Positions 1 to 8,547 of a stretch of DNA of 64,000 nucleotides are shown one piece after another. The notes beneath the pieces are model-generated. The model was not told the DNA's origin and did no database searches. It worked only from the letters and a program-made list of their open reading frames with translations. Origin of the DNA: an uncultured Lachnospiraceae bacterium. Lineage in GTDB: Bacteria; Bacillota; Clostridia; Lachnospirales; Lachnospiraceae. A program made the position numbers and the translations under genes. Each line of letters begins with the position of its first letter. Position 1 is the first letter of the stretch. The DNA lies in assembly GCA_910577165.1 (NCBI GenBank), contig CAJTLX010000004.1, forward strand, positions 68,401 through 132,400, written 5' to 3'.

Positions 1-2232
1 GATGGCTTTGAAGGCCGCATCTGGAAAGACGAAGTCAATGTGCGCGACTTCATTCAGAACAACTACAAGCCGTATGACGGCGACGAGGCTTTTCTTGCTG
101 GCCCGACCGATTCGACCAACAAACTTTGGGGCGCGCTGCAGAAACTGCAGAAAGAGGAGCGCGCAAAAGGTGGCGTTTTAGACTGCGAGACCGAGGTTGT
201 TTCCGGTCTTACCTCCTACGGCCCTGGCTATATTGACGAGAGCATGAAAGATCTGGAGCAGATCGTTGGTCTTCAGACTGACAAACCATTAAAGAGAGCA
301 TTCATGCCTTACGGTGGTATTAAGATGGCTGAGCAGGCTGCAGAGAGCTACGGCTACGAGATCAATCCAGAATTAAAGCATATTTTTGAAGATTATATGA
401 CAACACACAACGATGCAGTGTTCGCTGCATACACTCCGGAGATGCGTCTTGCCCGCAAGACCCATGTTGTTACTGGTCTTCCGGATACCTACGGTCGTGG
501 TCGTATCGTCGGCGACTATCGTCGTATCGCCCTGTACGGTATCGATTACCTGATCAAGGCAAAAGAGAACGACAAGTTAAACTGTGGCTGCGGCAATATG
601 TACGATGACGTAATCCGTCAGCGCGAGGAGCTTACCATGCAGATCAATGCATTAAAGGGCATGAAGGAGATGGCAAAGATTTATGGCTACGATATCTCCC
701 AGCCGGCAAAGAATGCAAAGGAAGCTTGCCAGTGGCTGTACTTTGGCTACCTTGCAGCAGTTAAGACTCAAAATGGTGCAGCGATGTCCGTAGGACGTAT
801 CTCCACTTTCCTTGATATTTATTTCGAGCGCGACTTAAAGAATGGCGTTTTGACCGAGACTGAGGCGCAGGAAATCATTGACCATATGACAATGAAGTTC
901 CGTATGGTTAAGTTCGCACGTATCCCGTCTTACAATCAGCTCTTCTCCGGTGACCCGACCTGGGCTACCCTTGAAGTCGGCGGTATCGGCATGGATGGTC
1001 GTCATATGGTTACAAAGACGGACTACCGTTTCCTGCATACCCTTGAGAACATGGGACCGTCACCGGAGCCGAACCTTACGGTTCTCTACTCCAGCGCGCT
1101 TCCGGAGCAGTTCAAGAAATATGCTTCCCATATTTCCATCGAAACCAGCTCGATCCAGTATGAGAACGATGACGTGATGAAGCCGGTATGGGGCGATGAC
1201 TACTCCATCTGCTGCTGCGTATCCGCTACTCAGACCGGCAAGGAGATTCAGTTCTTCGGTGCCCGTGCAAACCTTGGCAAGACCCTCCTGTACGCAATCA
1301 ACGGTGGTTTTGATGAGAAGCACCGCATCCAGGTAGGTCCTAAGATGGAGCGCATCACAAGTGAGTACCTTGATTATGATGAAGTGATCGAGAAATATGA
1401 TTTCTGGCTTGACTGGCTTGCTGATATCTATGTGAACGTACTGAATCTGATTCACTATATGCATGATAAATATTACTATGAAGCAGCAGAGATGGCTCTG
1501 ATTGATACCGATGTACGCCGTACATTTGCAACTGGTATTGCAGGCTTCTCCCATGTAATCGACTCCTTAAGCGCGATCAAGTATGCGAAGGTTAAGGTTA
1601 TCCGCGACGCAGAAGGAATCTCCGATCATTTTGAGATTGAGGGCGACTTCCCGAAATACGGCAACGATGATGACCGTGCAGACCAGATTGGTGTTTGGTT
1701 GTTAAAGACCTTTATGGAGAAGATCCGCCGTCGTCATACCTACCGCAATTCTGAGCCGACCACATCCCTTCTTACCATTACCTCCAACGTTGTATACGGC
1801 GAGGCAACTGGTGCTATGCCTAACGGACGTGCCGCTTACACACCATTCAGCCCGGGTGCAAGCCCAAGCTACGGCGCAGAGACCAATGGTCTTGTCGCTT
1901 CCTTAAACTCTGTTGCTAAGATTCCGTATCACTGGTCACTCGACGGTATTTCCAATACCCAGACGATCAACCCGGATGCTCTTGGTCACAGCAAGGAAGA
2001 GCGCGTTGACAACCTTGTGCAGGTTCTTGACGGCTACTTTGATCAGGGTGCTCATCACCTGAATGTAAACGTATTCGGTACAGAGAAGCTTCTTGACGCA
2101 CAGGCTCATCCAGAGAAGGAAGAGTACGCGAACTTCACCATCCGCGTTTCCGGTTACGCTGTTAAATTTATCAGCCTGACCAAGAAGCAGCAGGATGACG
2201 TTATTGCAAGAACTTGCCATAAGACCCGCTAA
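1..2232 (+). CDS. pflB: Formate C-acetyltransferase (pyruvate formate-lyase), 5' end cut off
   Basis: Glycyl-radical enzyme that converts pyruvate and CoA to acetyl-CoA and formate in the cytoplasm, the main anaerobic pyruvate route. The frame is open from base 1 and already reads a conserved N-terminal segment (EVNVRDFIQ), so only a few codons are missing; the GTG at 40 is internal. The active-site cysteine pair lies in YSICCCVSA (nt 1210-1218), where three cysteines stand in a row instead of the usual two. The radical glycine is in RVSGYAV (Gly codon at 2152-2154) near the C-terminus. Length and motifs match full PFL rather than a glycerol dehydratase or choline lyase paralogue. The activase gene follows on the same strand. 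A strong terminator lies directly downstream. Identification is secure. Confidence 0.97.
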   Translation, partial: DGFEGRIWKDEVNVRDFIQNNYKPYDGDEAFLAGPTDSTNKLWGALQKLQKEERAKGGVLDCETEVVSGLTSYGPGYIDESMKDLEQIVGLQTDKPLKRAFMPYGGIKMAEQAAESYGYEINPELKHIFEDYMTTHNDAVFAAYTPEMRLARKTHVVTGLPDTYGRGRIVGDYRRIALYGIDYLIKAKENDKLNCGCGNMYDDVIRQREELTMQINALKGMKEMAKIYGYDISQPAKNAKEACQWLYFGYLAAVKTQNGAAMSVGRISTFLDIYFERDLKNGVLTETEAQEIIDHMTMKFRMVKFARIPSYNQLFSGDPTWATLEVGGIGMDGRHMVTKTDYRFLHTLENMGPSPEPNLTVLYSSALPEQFKKYASHISIETSSIQYENDDVMKPVWGDDYSICCCVSATQTGKEIQFFGARANLGKTLLYAINGGFDEKHRIQVGPKMERITSEYLDYDEVIEKYDFWLDWLADIYVNVLNLIHYMHDKYYYEAAEMALIDTDVRRTFATGIAGFSHVIDSLSAIKYAKVKVIRDAEGISDHFEIEGDFPKYGNDDDRADQIGVWLLKTFMEKIRRRHTYRNSEPTTSLLTITSNVVYGEATGAMPNGRAAYTPFSPGASPSYGAETNGLVASLNSVAKIPYHWSLDGISNTQTINPDALGHSKEERVDNLVQVLDGYFDQGAHHLNVNVFGTEKLLDAQAHPEKEEYANFTIRVSGYAVKFISLTKKQQDDVIARTCHKTR

Positions 2233-2293
2233 TATTTTTTCGTTAGTTGGTTAAACTAAAATCGAGCAGGATCTAATCGATCAGGCATAACAG

Positions 2294-2335
2294 AAGGGGG
2301 ATTTTGGACTCCATGTTCAAAATTCCCCTTTTTTT
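2294..2335 (+). terminator. Rho-independent terminator after pflB
   Basis: A G-rich arm (GGGGGATTTTG) pairs with CAAAATTCCCC and is followed by a run of eight T. It should end most pflB transcripts, so pflA expression would depend on read-through or on its own promoter. Confidence 0.85.
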
Positions 2336-2547
2336 GGAACTAAAAATCAGTAAAATCCTGTAGCAGTGCCGGAAGAAGTTTCTGGAAGTTATACGGACAG
2401 AAACTTCTTCCATGGTAAAAGACATTGCGAAGGGATTTTACGGAACTAAAAATCAGTAAAATCCTGTAGCAGTGCCGGAAGAAGTTTCTGGAAGTTATAC
2501 GGACAGAAACTTCTTCCATGGTAAAAGGCATTGCAAAGGGATTTTAC
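2336..2547 (+). repeat. Two tandem 106-bp hairpin units between pflB and pflA
   Basis: Two head-to-tail copies (2336-2441 and 2442-2547) differ at only two bases and are followed by a partial third start (GGAACTAAAAA at 2548). Each unit is itself a nested hairpin: GTAAAATCC (2350-2358) pairs with GGATTTTAC (2433-2441), and GGAAGAAGTTTCTG (2371-2384) pairs with CAGAAACTTCTTCC (2398-2411). The second copy ends about 13 bases before the pflA ribosome binding site. Any open frame through it is a by-product of the repeat. Confidence 0.9.
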
Positions 2548-2573
2548 GGAACTAAAAATAGGAGGTATTTTTT

Positions 2574-3320
2574 ATGGAAGGTAGAGTCCATTCCCTGGAA
2601 TCCTTTGGACTTGTAGATGGACCAGGCGTGCGCTATGTTGTGTTTTTGCAGGGCTGCCGGATGCGCTGCAAATACTGCCACAATCCGGAAACCTGGAGCA
2701 TGGAAGGCGGTGAACTTTACACGGCAAAGGATCTGTTTGAAAAGGCATATCGCTATAAAACTTACTGGATGAAAAATGGGAAACTAAATGGTGGCATTAC
2801 GGTTAGTGGAGGCGAACCACTGCTGCAAACTGAATTCGTAACAGAATTTTTCCGCTACGCAAAAGAAAAAGATATCCACACAACACTCGACACCGCTGGC
2901 AATCCATTCACCATGGATGAGCCATTTTTAAGTAATTTCAACGCATTGATGGAAGTCACGGATCTTACCATGTTAGATTTTAAGGAGATTGTGAGCGATA
3001 AACACAAGGAACTTACTGGATGGAACAATGAAAATATTGTCCAGATGGCAAAGTATCTTTCCGATCTTGGCAAGGATATGTGGATTCGTCATGTATTAGT
3101 GCCAGGACTGACAGACGGCGAGGAAGGGTTATTCCAATTGCGCGACCTGATCCGCGAACTAAAGACCGTGCGCCGCGTGGAAATTTTACCGTACCATACT
3201 TTGGGACTGGAGAAGTGGAAACATCTGAATATTCCATACCCACTTGAAGGAATCGATCCGCCAACCCCTGAACAGGTGAAAAGGGCAGAGGAGATTTTGG
3301 AAGTAGAGAAATACAGCTAA
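2574..3320 (+). CDS. pflA: Pyruvate formate-lyase activating enzyme (radical SAM)
   Basis: Installs the glycyl radical on PflB using S-adenosylmethionine and a [4Fe-4S] cluster. The cluster motif C-x3-C-x2-C is seen as CRMRCKYC at about residues 29-36, and the glycine-rich GGEP motif follows near residue 80. The 248-aa length is typical for the family. The start is fixed by GGAGG at 2561-2565, eight bases before ATG. It sits 340 bp behind pflB on the same strand, separated by a terminator and the tandem hairpin repeat, which is the likely place for differential control of the pair. Confidence 0.97.
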   Translation: MEGRVHSLESFGLVDGPGVRYVVFLQGCRMRCKYCHNPETWSMEGGELYTAKDLFEKAYRYKTYWMKNGKLNGGITVSGGEPLLQTEFVTEFFRYAKEKDIHTTLDTAGNPFTMDEPFLSNFNALMEVTDLTMLDFKEIVSDKHKELTGWNNENIVQMAKYLSDLGKDMWIRHVLVPGLTDGEEGLFQLRDLIRELKTVRRVEILPYHTLGLEKWKHLNIPYPLEGIDPPTPEQVKRAEEILEVEKYS

Positions 3321-3349
3321 GTTGACATTTATCCCATACCTTTACGCGA

Positions 3350-3404
3350 TGACAAAAGCAGTTTTCAGATACCTAAACAACTGAAAACTGCTTTTGTCAT
3401 TTTC
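3350..3404. terminator. Bidirectional terminator between pflA and the SOD-like gene
   Basis: A perfect 20-bp stem, ATGACAAAAGCAGTTTTCAG with its complement at 3382-3401, has a 12-base loop and T/A-rich flanks on both sides. It sits between convergent genes and can serve both. Confidence 0.9.
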
Positions 3405-3877
3405 TAATTTTTCCTAATAATCCCACACGCCATTTTTTCCCCTGCATTTCCGGATGGCTGCGTGTGAAAATCATCGTCCATCCGATGTACAATCACCGCT
3501 CTGCCCAGAACCTCACATACTTTAAATCTATCTGTTACAAACGCGAGAAATGCCTTTTTGCAAACACCAAACAGCGGCGGCATATCGCCTGCGTGGTCAG
3601 GATGCGAACAATCATGTGGATTATAATGTCCGCCCGCATCTGCAAAACAGTCTTCCTTATTTCCGGAACATTTCATCCCCTCGTGGATATGAAAAGCAAA
3701 AATCGGCTTATCACAGGGCTTTTCCCCTACAGGTAACCCTTCCATCTCCGCCGTGACCATAACACAGCCGCACAACTGATAAAAACGCACTACCCCTCTG
3801 ATATCCGGATATTTGCAGCTGCCTTTTATACAAGCTTCTGCATCTGCCCTCCGCTGAAAGATCGAATAATAATTCAT
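3404..3877 (-). CDS. Cu/Zn superoxide dismutase-like protein
   Basis: A 157-aa protein with the Cu/Zn SOD fold signatures in order: FHIHEG (two copper-ligand histidines), a cysteine nearby, AGGHYNPHDCSHPDHAGDMP (bridging histidine, zinc-loop histidines and aspartate), and FHTQPSGNAG near the C-terminus (last copper histidine). The second disulfide cysteine is present in ACG. The electrostatic-loop arginine that guides superoxide in characterised enzymes is replaced by lysine (GNAGEKMACG). No signal peptide is visible, so the protein should be cytoplasmic, unlike most bacterial SodC. The start is supported by AAAGGGATAACA before ATG. The metal ligands suggest an active enzyme, but activity is inferred. 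It is transcribed towards pflA and seems to be a single gene. Confidence 0.82.
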   Translation of the reverse strand: MNYYSIFQRRADAEACIKGSCKYPDIRGVVRFYQLCGCVMVTAEMEGLPVGEKPCDKPIFAFHIHEGMKCSGNKEDCFADAGGHYNPHDCSHPDHAGDMPPLFGVCKKAFLAFVTDRFKVCEVLGRAVIVHRMDDDFHTQPSGNAGEKMACGIIRKN

Positions 3878-4042
3878 TGTTATCCCTTTGCCTATCGCAA
3901 GTTTATTCGCGATACTGCTTCAATAGAAAATTATATATCTGTTTTATTATATGAAAAGGACAGGCTTTTGTTCATTACTTCCGATTTATCTCTGCAATTG
4001 TCTTGACGGGAACAATTGGAAACAGTCTTGGGATATCTTCCT
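3878..4042 (-). promoter_or_regulatory. Leader and probable promoter region of the SOD-like gene
   Basis: A TATAAT (reverse strand, 3930-3935) lies about 55 bases before the start codon. A small hairpin, TATCGC (3893-3898) with GCGATA (3909-3914), lies in the untranslated leader. No convincing -35 box was found. Confidence 0.4.
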
Positions 4043-4966
4043 TCATGCTTTCTCCAGCACAATCTTCCCATCCCTAACTTCCATTCGCAGCTTATTATCC
4101 TCAATTCCCGCTTCAGCAAGCAATTCCCTTGGGATCTGGATGCGTCCGGCGCGATCAATAATCGTGAATTCCTCCTGTGTTTCCTCCTCCTGCCAGTTCA
4201 CGGCAGCTGCCTCCACAGAGTCAATAGAATATTGTTCCTTTAAAACGCGCTCACTGCTGAATTTCCCATCACGAATCGCAATCACACGCTGTACCTGTTT
4301 GGAAAGTGCCACATCATGCGTTACAATCACAATGGTCTGTCCCTCGTCGCGGTTTAAGTGCCGGAAGACATCCAAAATATAATCCGCCGTTTTCCGATCG
4401 ACGGAACCTGTCGGCTCGTCCGCAAGCAGGAGTTTCGGAGAGTTAGCTAGGGCAATCGCAATCGCAATCCGCTGCTGTTCCCCGCCGGAAAGCTGATTTA
4501 GCCGGCTCGCCTTTTTGTGCGACATTCCAACTATATCAAGCAACTTTAATGCGCGCTCCTTTTTCCCTTTTTCCGAGCCAAACTGCATTGGAGTCATAAT
4601 ATTTTCCAGCGCGCTAAGATACGGCAGAAGATTTCTTGCATTATTCTGCCATACGAAACCTACCGTATCCCGCTTGTACTCCACAAGCTGCTTTTCCGTC
4701 ATGGTAAATAAGTTTTTTCCATCTACAAATAATTTGCCCGCGCTCGGTGTATCCAGACCGCCAAGCATATTTAAAAAAGTGGACTTTCCCGAACCGCTGT
4801 TTCCGATAATTGCCAGCAGTTCTCCCCTCTCGACTTTGAGATCCAACCCCTGCAATGCCAAAACTTCCAGTTCTGCTGTTTTGTAAATTTTTACCAAATT
4901 ATCTGCCAAAATCATCGATCCTTCCGCAAATTCCTTTTCCTCCGCTTTCCTTCCTGCCTCCGCCAT
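4043..4966 (-). CDS. ABC transporter ATPase with C-terminal AbrB/SpoVT-like domain
   Basis: The first ~240 residues are a LolD/MacB/FtsE-type ATPase: Walker A GNSGSGKST, Q-loop VWQNN, signature LSGGEQQR, Walker B LLLADEP and a switch histidine in VTHD. The remaining ~45 residues (FTIIDRAGRIQIPRELL onward) look like an AbrB/SpoVT swapped-hairpin domain, which in other proteins binds DNA or mediates dimerisation. A short linker rich in Glu and Gln joins the two. The start is well placed by GGAGG seven bases before ATG. The D-loop reads GSVD rather than the usual NLD. It is the last gene of the adaptor-permease locus and presumably pairs with the other ATPase and the FtsX permease. The role of the extra domain is unknown; a direct link from transporter state to transcription, or simple dimerisation, are both possible. 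Confidence 0.88.
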   Translation of the reverse strand: MAEAGRKAEEKEFAEGSMILADNLVKIYKTAELEVLALQGLDLKVERGELLAIIGNSGSGKSTFLNMLGGLDTPSAGKLFVDGKNLFTMTEKQLVEYKRDTVGFVWQNNARNLLPYLSALENIMTPMQFGSEKGKKERALKLLDIVGMSHKKASRLNQLSGGEQQRIAIAIALANSPKLLLADEPTGSVDRKTADYILDVFRHLNRDEGQTIVIVTHDVALSKQVQRVIAIRDGKFSSERVLKEQYSIDSVEAAAVNWQEEETQEEFTIIDRAGRIQIPRELLAEAGIEDNKLRMEVRDGKIVLEKA

Positions 4967-5017
4967 AAAAAACCTCCATTTTCAAAATTCTCCCCATACA
5001 AAAACCTTTTACTCGTC

Positions 5018-5686
5018 TTATGTCCCCTGCACACTCCCGTCCTCCAGGGTATATACTACGTCACCCGCATCCATCAATGCCATATCATGTGTTGTCATTA
5101 CCACCGTAACGCCCTGTTTTTGCACCAATTCCCTAAAAAGTTTGATCACAGCGAGCGAGGTTGCCGTATCAAGTTCTGCCGTCGGTTCATCCGCAAAAAG
5201 CACCTGTGGCTTATGAGCGATGGCGCGCGCAATAGCCACCCGCTGCTGTTCCCCGCCAGAAAGCTCCTGCGGCATATGCTGCATCCGCTTGCCAAGCCCC
5301 ACCAGATGCAGACATTCCTCCACACGCCTTTTGCGATCCTGCTTGTAATCCGACAGGCGCAGTGCGAATTCCACATTCTCATAAACGGTCATCATCGGAA
5401 TTAGTGACACCGACTGAAATACAAAGCCAATTTTTTTTCGGCGCAGCTTTTCCCTCTCCCTATCAGATAATCCTGTGATATCCCGTCCATCAAAAAATAC
5501 TTCCCCTGAAGTCGGCGCGTCCAATGCCCCGATAATATTTAACAGCGTCGTCTTTCCGGAGCCGGATTTTCCGCGCAGTATCGCAAGGCTCTGTCTCGAA
5601 ATTTTCACTGAAACATCCTTTAATGCCAAAAACGCTTCTTCCCCTGCCACCGGAAATTCCCGGCAAACCTTTTTTGTTTCTATCAT
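5018..5686 (-). CDS. ABC transporter ATPase (MacB/LolD type)
   Basis: A canonical ~222-aa ATPase with Walker A GKSGSGKTT, Q-loop VFQSV, signature LSGGEQQR, Walker B VLFADEP and TTHD. The ATG at 5686 (MIETKK) is preferred because GGGAG lies upstream; a longer frame starting at 5716 has no ribosome site. It is 47 bases from the permease gene, so the two are co-transcribed. Together with the neighbouring ATPase it could form a heterodimer serving a single large permease, or each could work in its own complex. Assigned to peptide, lipid or drug handling at the membrane by family only. Confidence 0.92.
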   Translation of the reverse strand: MIETKKVCREFPVAGEEAFLALKDVSVKISRQSLAILRGKSGSGKTTLLNIIGALDAPTSGEVFFDGRDITGLSDREREKLRRKKIGFVFQSVSLIPMMTVYENVEFALRLSDYKQDRKRRVEECLHLVGLGKRMQHMPQELSGGEQQRVAIARAIAHKPQVLFADEPTAELDTATSLAVIKLFRELVQKQGVTVVMTTHDMALMDAGDVVYTLEDGSVQGT

Positions 5687-5733
5687 ATTTTTTCTTTCTC
5701 CCTCCATACAAGCCATACAAAAAGTTGTAATAT

Positions 5734-8535
5734 TTAATCCTCTCCCAACTTCAACGCCTGCGCAATCTTCATCCGGAATACCTGGCGGGAGAGAATCATC
5801 AGACAGACTACTAATACTACTGCAATCACACCGAAGAGCCGCATCATATCCGACTGCCTTGTAATCAACTCCATCGGCAGCACCTGATTTGCAGCAGAGT
5901 ATGCAATCTGTATCATTGGGACATACATATTTGATGCAATCACACCGATAAGCGCGCCGCAGCCAATCGATAACAGGCTGGAAAAGATCTGTTCATTGAT
6001 CAACATTTTAAGAATTTCTCCGCGCGACATTCCCATTGCCCGGAAAATACCAAAAAGCAGTTCGCGTGAGCGGATGGATAAAATCCAATAAATCAGATAA
6101 CCCACGCCGCACAGAATTAAAATAACAATAAAACTCATGGTCAGAATTCCATTTGTCCCCTCAAAAAGCGTATCCCGCTTAATCCGTGCAAGCTCCACCG
6201 CAGTATCCACGAATTTTTCAAATTTCAAATTATTTTCCTCGGCAAAACGGTAAAAATCCGAGGTGGAGTCCATATCAAACCAGATCTCATAAGGCTTTAC
6301 TCCCCACATACTCTGCACAGTAGAAAGATGTGCCACAATCAGAAAAACGGATTCCTGATAAGGTTCCCCGTTTGGAAGGAGACCGCGCCTTCCAGGAGTA
6401 AAACCCGGAAAATAGTCCACAAAACCCACAATCTTTGCGCGGATTTTTGCCGCCTCATTCTCCTTTTCCCAGAAAATAAACTCATCCCCAACCTTGTAAT
6501 TTAACTGTTCGCGAAATGTCGTGGACAAAAGCACCCCATCCGCATTCTGAGCAAGAAGATTCAGATAAGTATAATAATGTTCATCCATCAATCCCTCCGG
6601 CAAACTCGTTGTCTCGCCAAAATCCTTTGTGTCGATCCCATACATCACTGTCGGAAGCATCTCCATTCCGCGCATAAAGACAACATCCTCGCCCTGATAT
6701 ACTTTCGCCATTGAATTAATGCCCGAAATCTGTCCGTATTTCCCATACTGTGGCTCCTGATAAACTAAATTTTCCGCCGCACCTATACGCACCGCCGAGG
6801 AATTATTCTTCCACACTTCCTTGATCACCAGATCCGCGCCGGTATGATAGACCAGATTTTTTTGCGCGTTTGCTAAAATAGTGCGCGCTACCGTCGTGTT
6901 AAAAATTCCAAGTGCTACGGTAAGAGTCAAGAATGTCATGATAAAACACTGTCTGCTGCCCGTGCGCAAAATCTGAAGAAACGATGCGTACCCCGCCGGT
7001 TTCCAGCGTTTTTTTCCAAGGAAATAAATCAGGCGAACCAACATCGGCTGCAGACGCAGACTAAAGAGTGCCGCACCTAAAATAAAGAGTGCTGAACTGA
7101 TAAACAATAGGGGATCTAATGCTTCTCCGGTCATCACTGCATCTAAAAGTTCTTCTTTTCGGTTTGTAAAACTATAATAGCCGTATACTGATACCGCGAG
7201 CATTAAAATATCCAAAAAGAATTTCTGCCACAACGGTTTCTTCGCGCGCGCACGCGACTGCTTTTGACGCACAATCGTGATACCGCTCTGTTTTAGCGCG
7301 GGAAGTACCGCCATCAAAATGGAGAGCAGCACCGCCATAAGCGCGTACAAAAATACCTCTGCCGAATAAGAAACGGAAAGCGGCCGCCTCTGCACAAACT
7401 CAAGAAACGCGCTTGACGATCCTAAAATTCGGCAGAGCAAATTTCCGAGCGGCAGCCCAATCGCAAGACCGATCGCTGCTAAGAAAGAAGACTGCATTAG
7501 GTAGAGTAAAAAAATTTGCCACTTGCTTGCGCCCCGGCTTTTCATCAGCGAGATTTCCGACTGTTCCATCTCAAGCATCTGTCTTGAGATCATATAGAGA
7601 AATGCACAGAGCAATACAAGAACTGGTGATTGTAAAATCAAAAGTGTAACATTAACTTTCTTTTCATTTGCCAGAAAATTTTCCATCAGCCCAAGGTAGA
7701 CCGGCTCCTCCATCTTTCCGTAGCTGGAATTTAATTCTAAATACTCCTTCGTCTTGTCCACAATATTCCTTGCATTCGGATATTCTATCGAGTCCGGATC
7801 AAATTGAATATGCCAGTGGGTATTATATTCATAGATCTTTCCTCCATGGAGAAAATTCTGCTCAAATATTTCCTGAGCAATCAACAGTTCCGTATCAAAC
7901 TCATCCGGACTTTCCACCCAGTAGGAATCTTGCTCCTGTGAATTAGTTATTATTCCCACAATGCGGACAACGAGAGGATTGCCCTGCGGATCGGTCAGAT
8001 AAGAGAAATCCAACTCCTCCCCGACAAGGAGATCCATCTTAATAAAACCATTCATCGTAAGTACCGCCTCAATTACACCATCCTCTGAAACTGTGTTCGA
8101 ATACATTTTTCCGCTCAGCATGGTAACGTGTTCGTCTAGTGCGGACATACTTCCCAGCTTGTATTTGCCCTCCCTGTGTCTGCCGTCCCGATCCATGCGC
8201 GACTTTAATGTAGTTGCCATTAAACTATGGTGAACAATGCGCTCCTCCTCCCTCACGCCAAATTCCGCGCACATTTTTTCCACAATCTCAAGCGTGCGCC
8301 CATATTCCTCCAGACCACCACTCTTTCGGACACGCCCCTCAAGAGATGCCATTGTGGGAAATTCATTGTTTTCCTCAAGATAAACCTTAAACTCATCCGC
8401 CAACATCCTTTGCAGGGATGCTGTTCGATACATTGGATGACTCGCCGCAACCGCAACCAGCAAGATATTTCCAATTAAGAGGCTGACTACCATCCATTTC
8501 TTATGTAAAAGCTTTTGTAACATAATTTGCAGCAT
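5734..8535 (-). CDS. FtsX-family ABC permease, 933 aa
   Basis: A large membrane protein with an N-terminal transmembrane helix (residues ~13-32), a ~250-residue extracytoplasmic region, a first three-helix FtsX core around residues 300-430, another hydrophobic stretch near 455-500, a second extracytoplasmic region, and a C-terminal FtsX core (~residues 790-925). This duplicated-FtsX plan is seen in Gram-positive MacB/BceB-like exporters. Motifs such as SRELLFGIFRAMGMSRGEI match the conserved cytoplasmic coupling helix. GGGGGAGAAGCC precedes ATG. It lies 12 bases after the adaptor gene and before both ATPases. The substrate cannot be read from sequence; antimicrobial peptides or lipoproteins are plausible. 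Confidence 0.9.
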   Translation of the reverse strand: MLQIMLQKLLHKKWMVVSLLIGNILLVAVAASHPMYRTASLQRMLADEFKVYLEENNEFPTMASLEGRVRKSGGLEEYGRTLEIVEKMCAEFGVREEERIVHHSLMATTLKSRMDRDGRHREGKYKLGSMSALDEHVTMLSGKMYSNTVSEDGVIEAVLTMNGFIKMDLLVGEELDFSYLTDPQGNPLVVRIVGIITNSQEQDSYWVESPDEFDTELLIAQEIFEQNFLHGGKIYEYNTHWHIQFDPDSIEYPNARNIVDKTKEYLELNSSYGKMEEPVYLGLMENFLANEKKVNVTLLILQSPVLVLLCAFLYMISRQMLEMEQSEISLMKSRGASKWQIFLLYLMQSSFLAAIGLAIGLPLGNLLCRILGSSSAFLEFVQRRPLSVSYSAEVFLYALMAVLLSILMAVLPALKQSGITIVRQKQSRARAKKPLWQKFFLDILMLAVSVYGYYSFTNRKEELLDAVMTGEALDPLLFISSALFILGAALFSLRLQPMLVRLIYFLGKKRWKPAGYASFLQILRTGSRQCFIMTFLTLTVALGIFNTTVARTILANAQKNLVYHTGADLVIKEVWKNNSSAVRIGAAENLVYQEPQYGKYGQISGINSMAKVYQGEDVVFMRGMEMLPTVMYGIDTKDFGETTSLPEGLMDEHYYTYLNLLAQNADGVLLSTTFREQLNYKVGDEFIFWEKENEAAKIRAKIVGFVDYFPGFTPGRRGLLPNGEPYQESVFLIVAHLSTVQSMWGVKPYEIWFDMDSTSDFYRFAEENNLKFEKFVDTAVELARIKRDTLFEGTNGILTMSFIVILILCGVGYLIYWILSIRSRELLFGIFRAMGMSRGEILKMLINEQIFSSLLSIGCGALIGVIASNMYVPMIQIAYSAANQVLPMELITRQSDMMRLFGVIAVVLVVCLMILSRQVFRMKIAQALKLGED

Positions 8536-8547
8536 GGCTTCTCCCCC

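Noticed and set aside
2340..2531. 63-codon open frame with internal repeats, minus strand
   Set aside because: It is simply a translation of the two hairpin repeat units.
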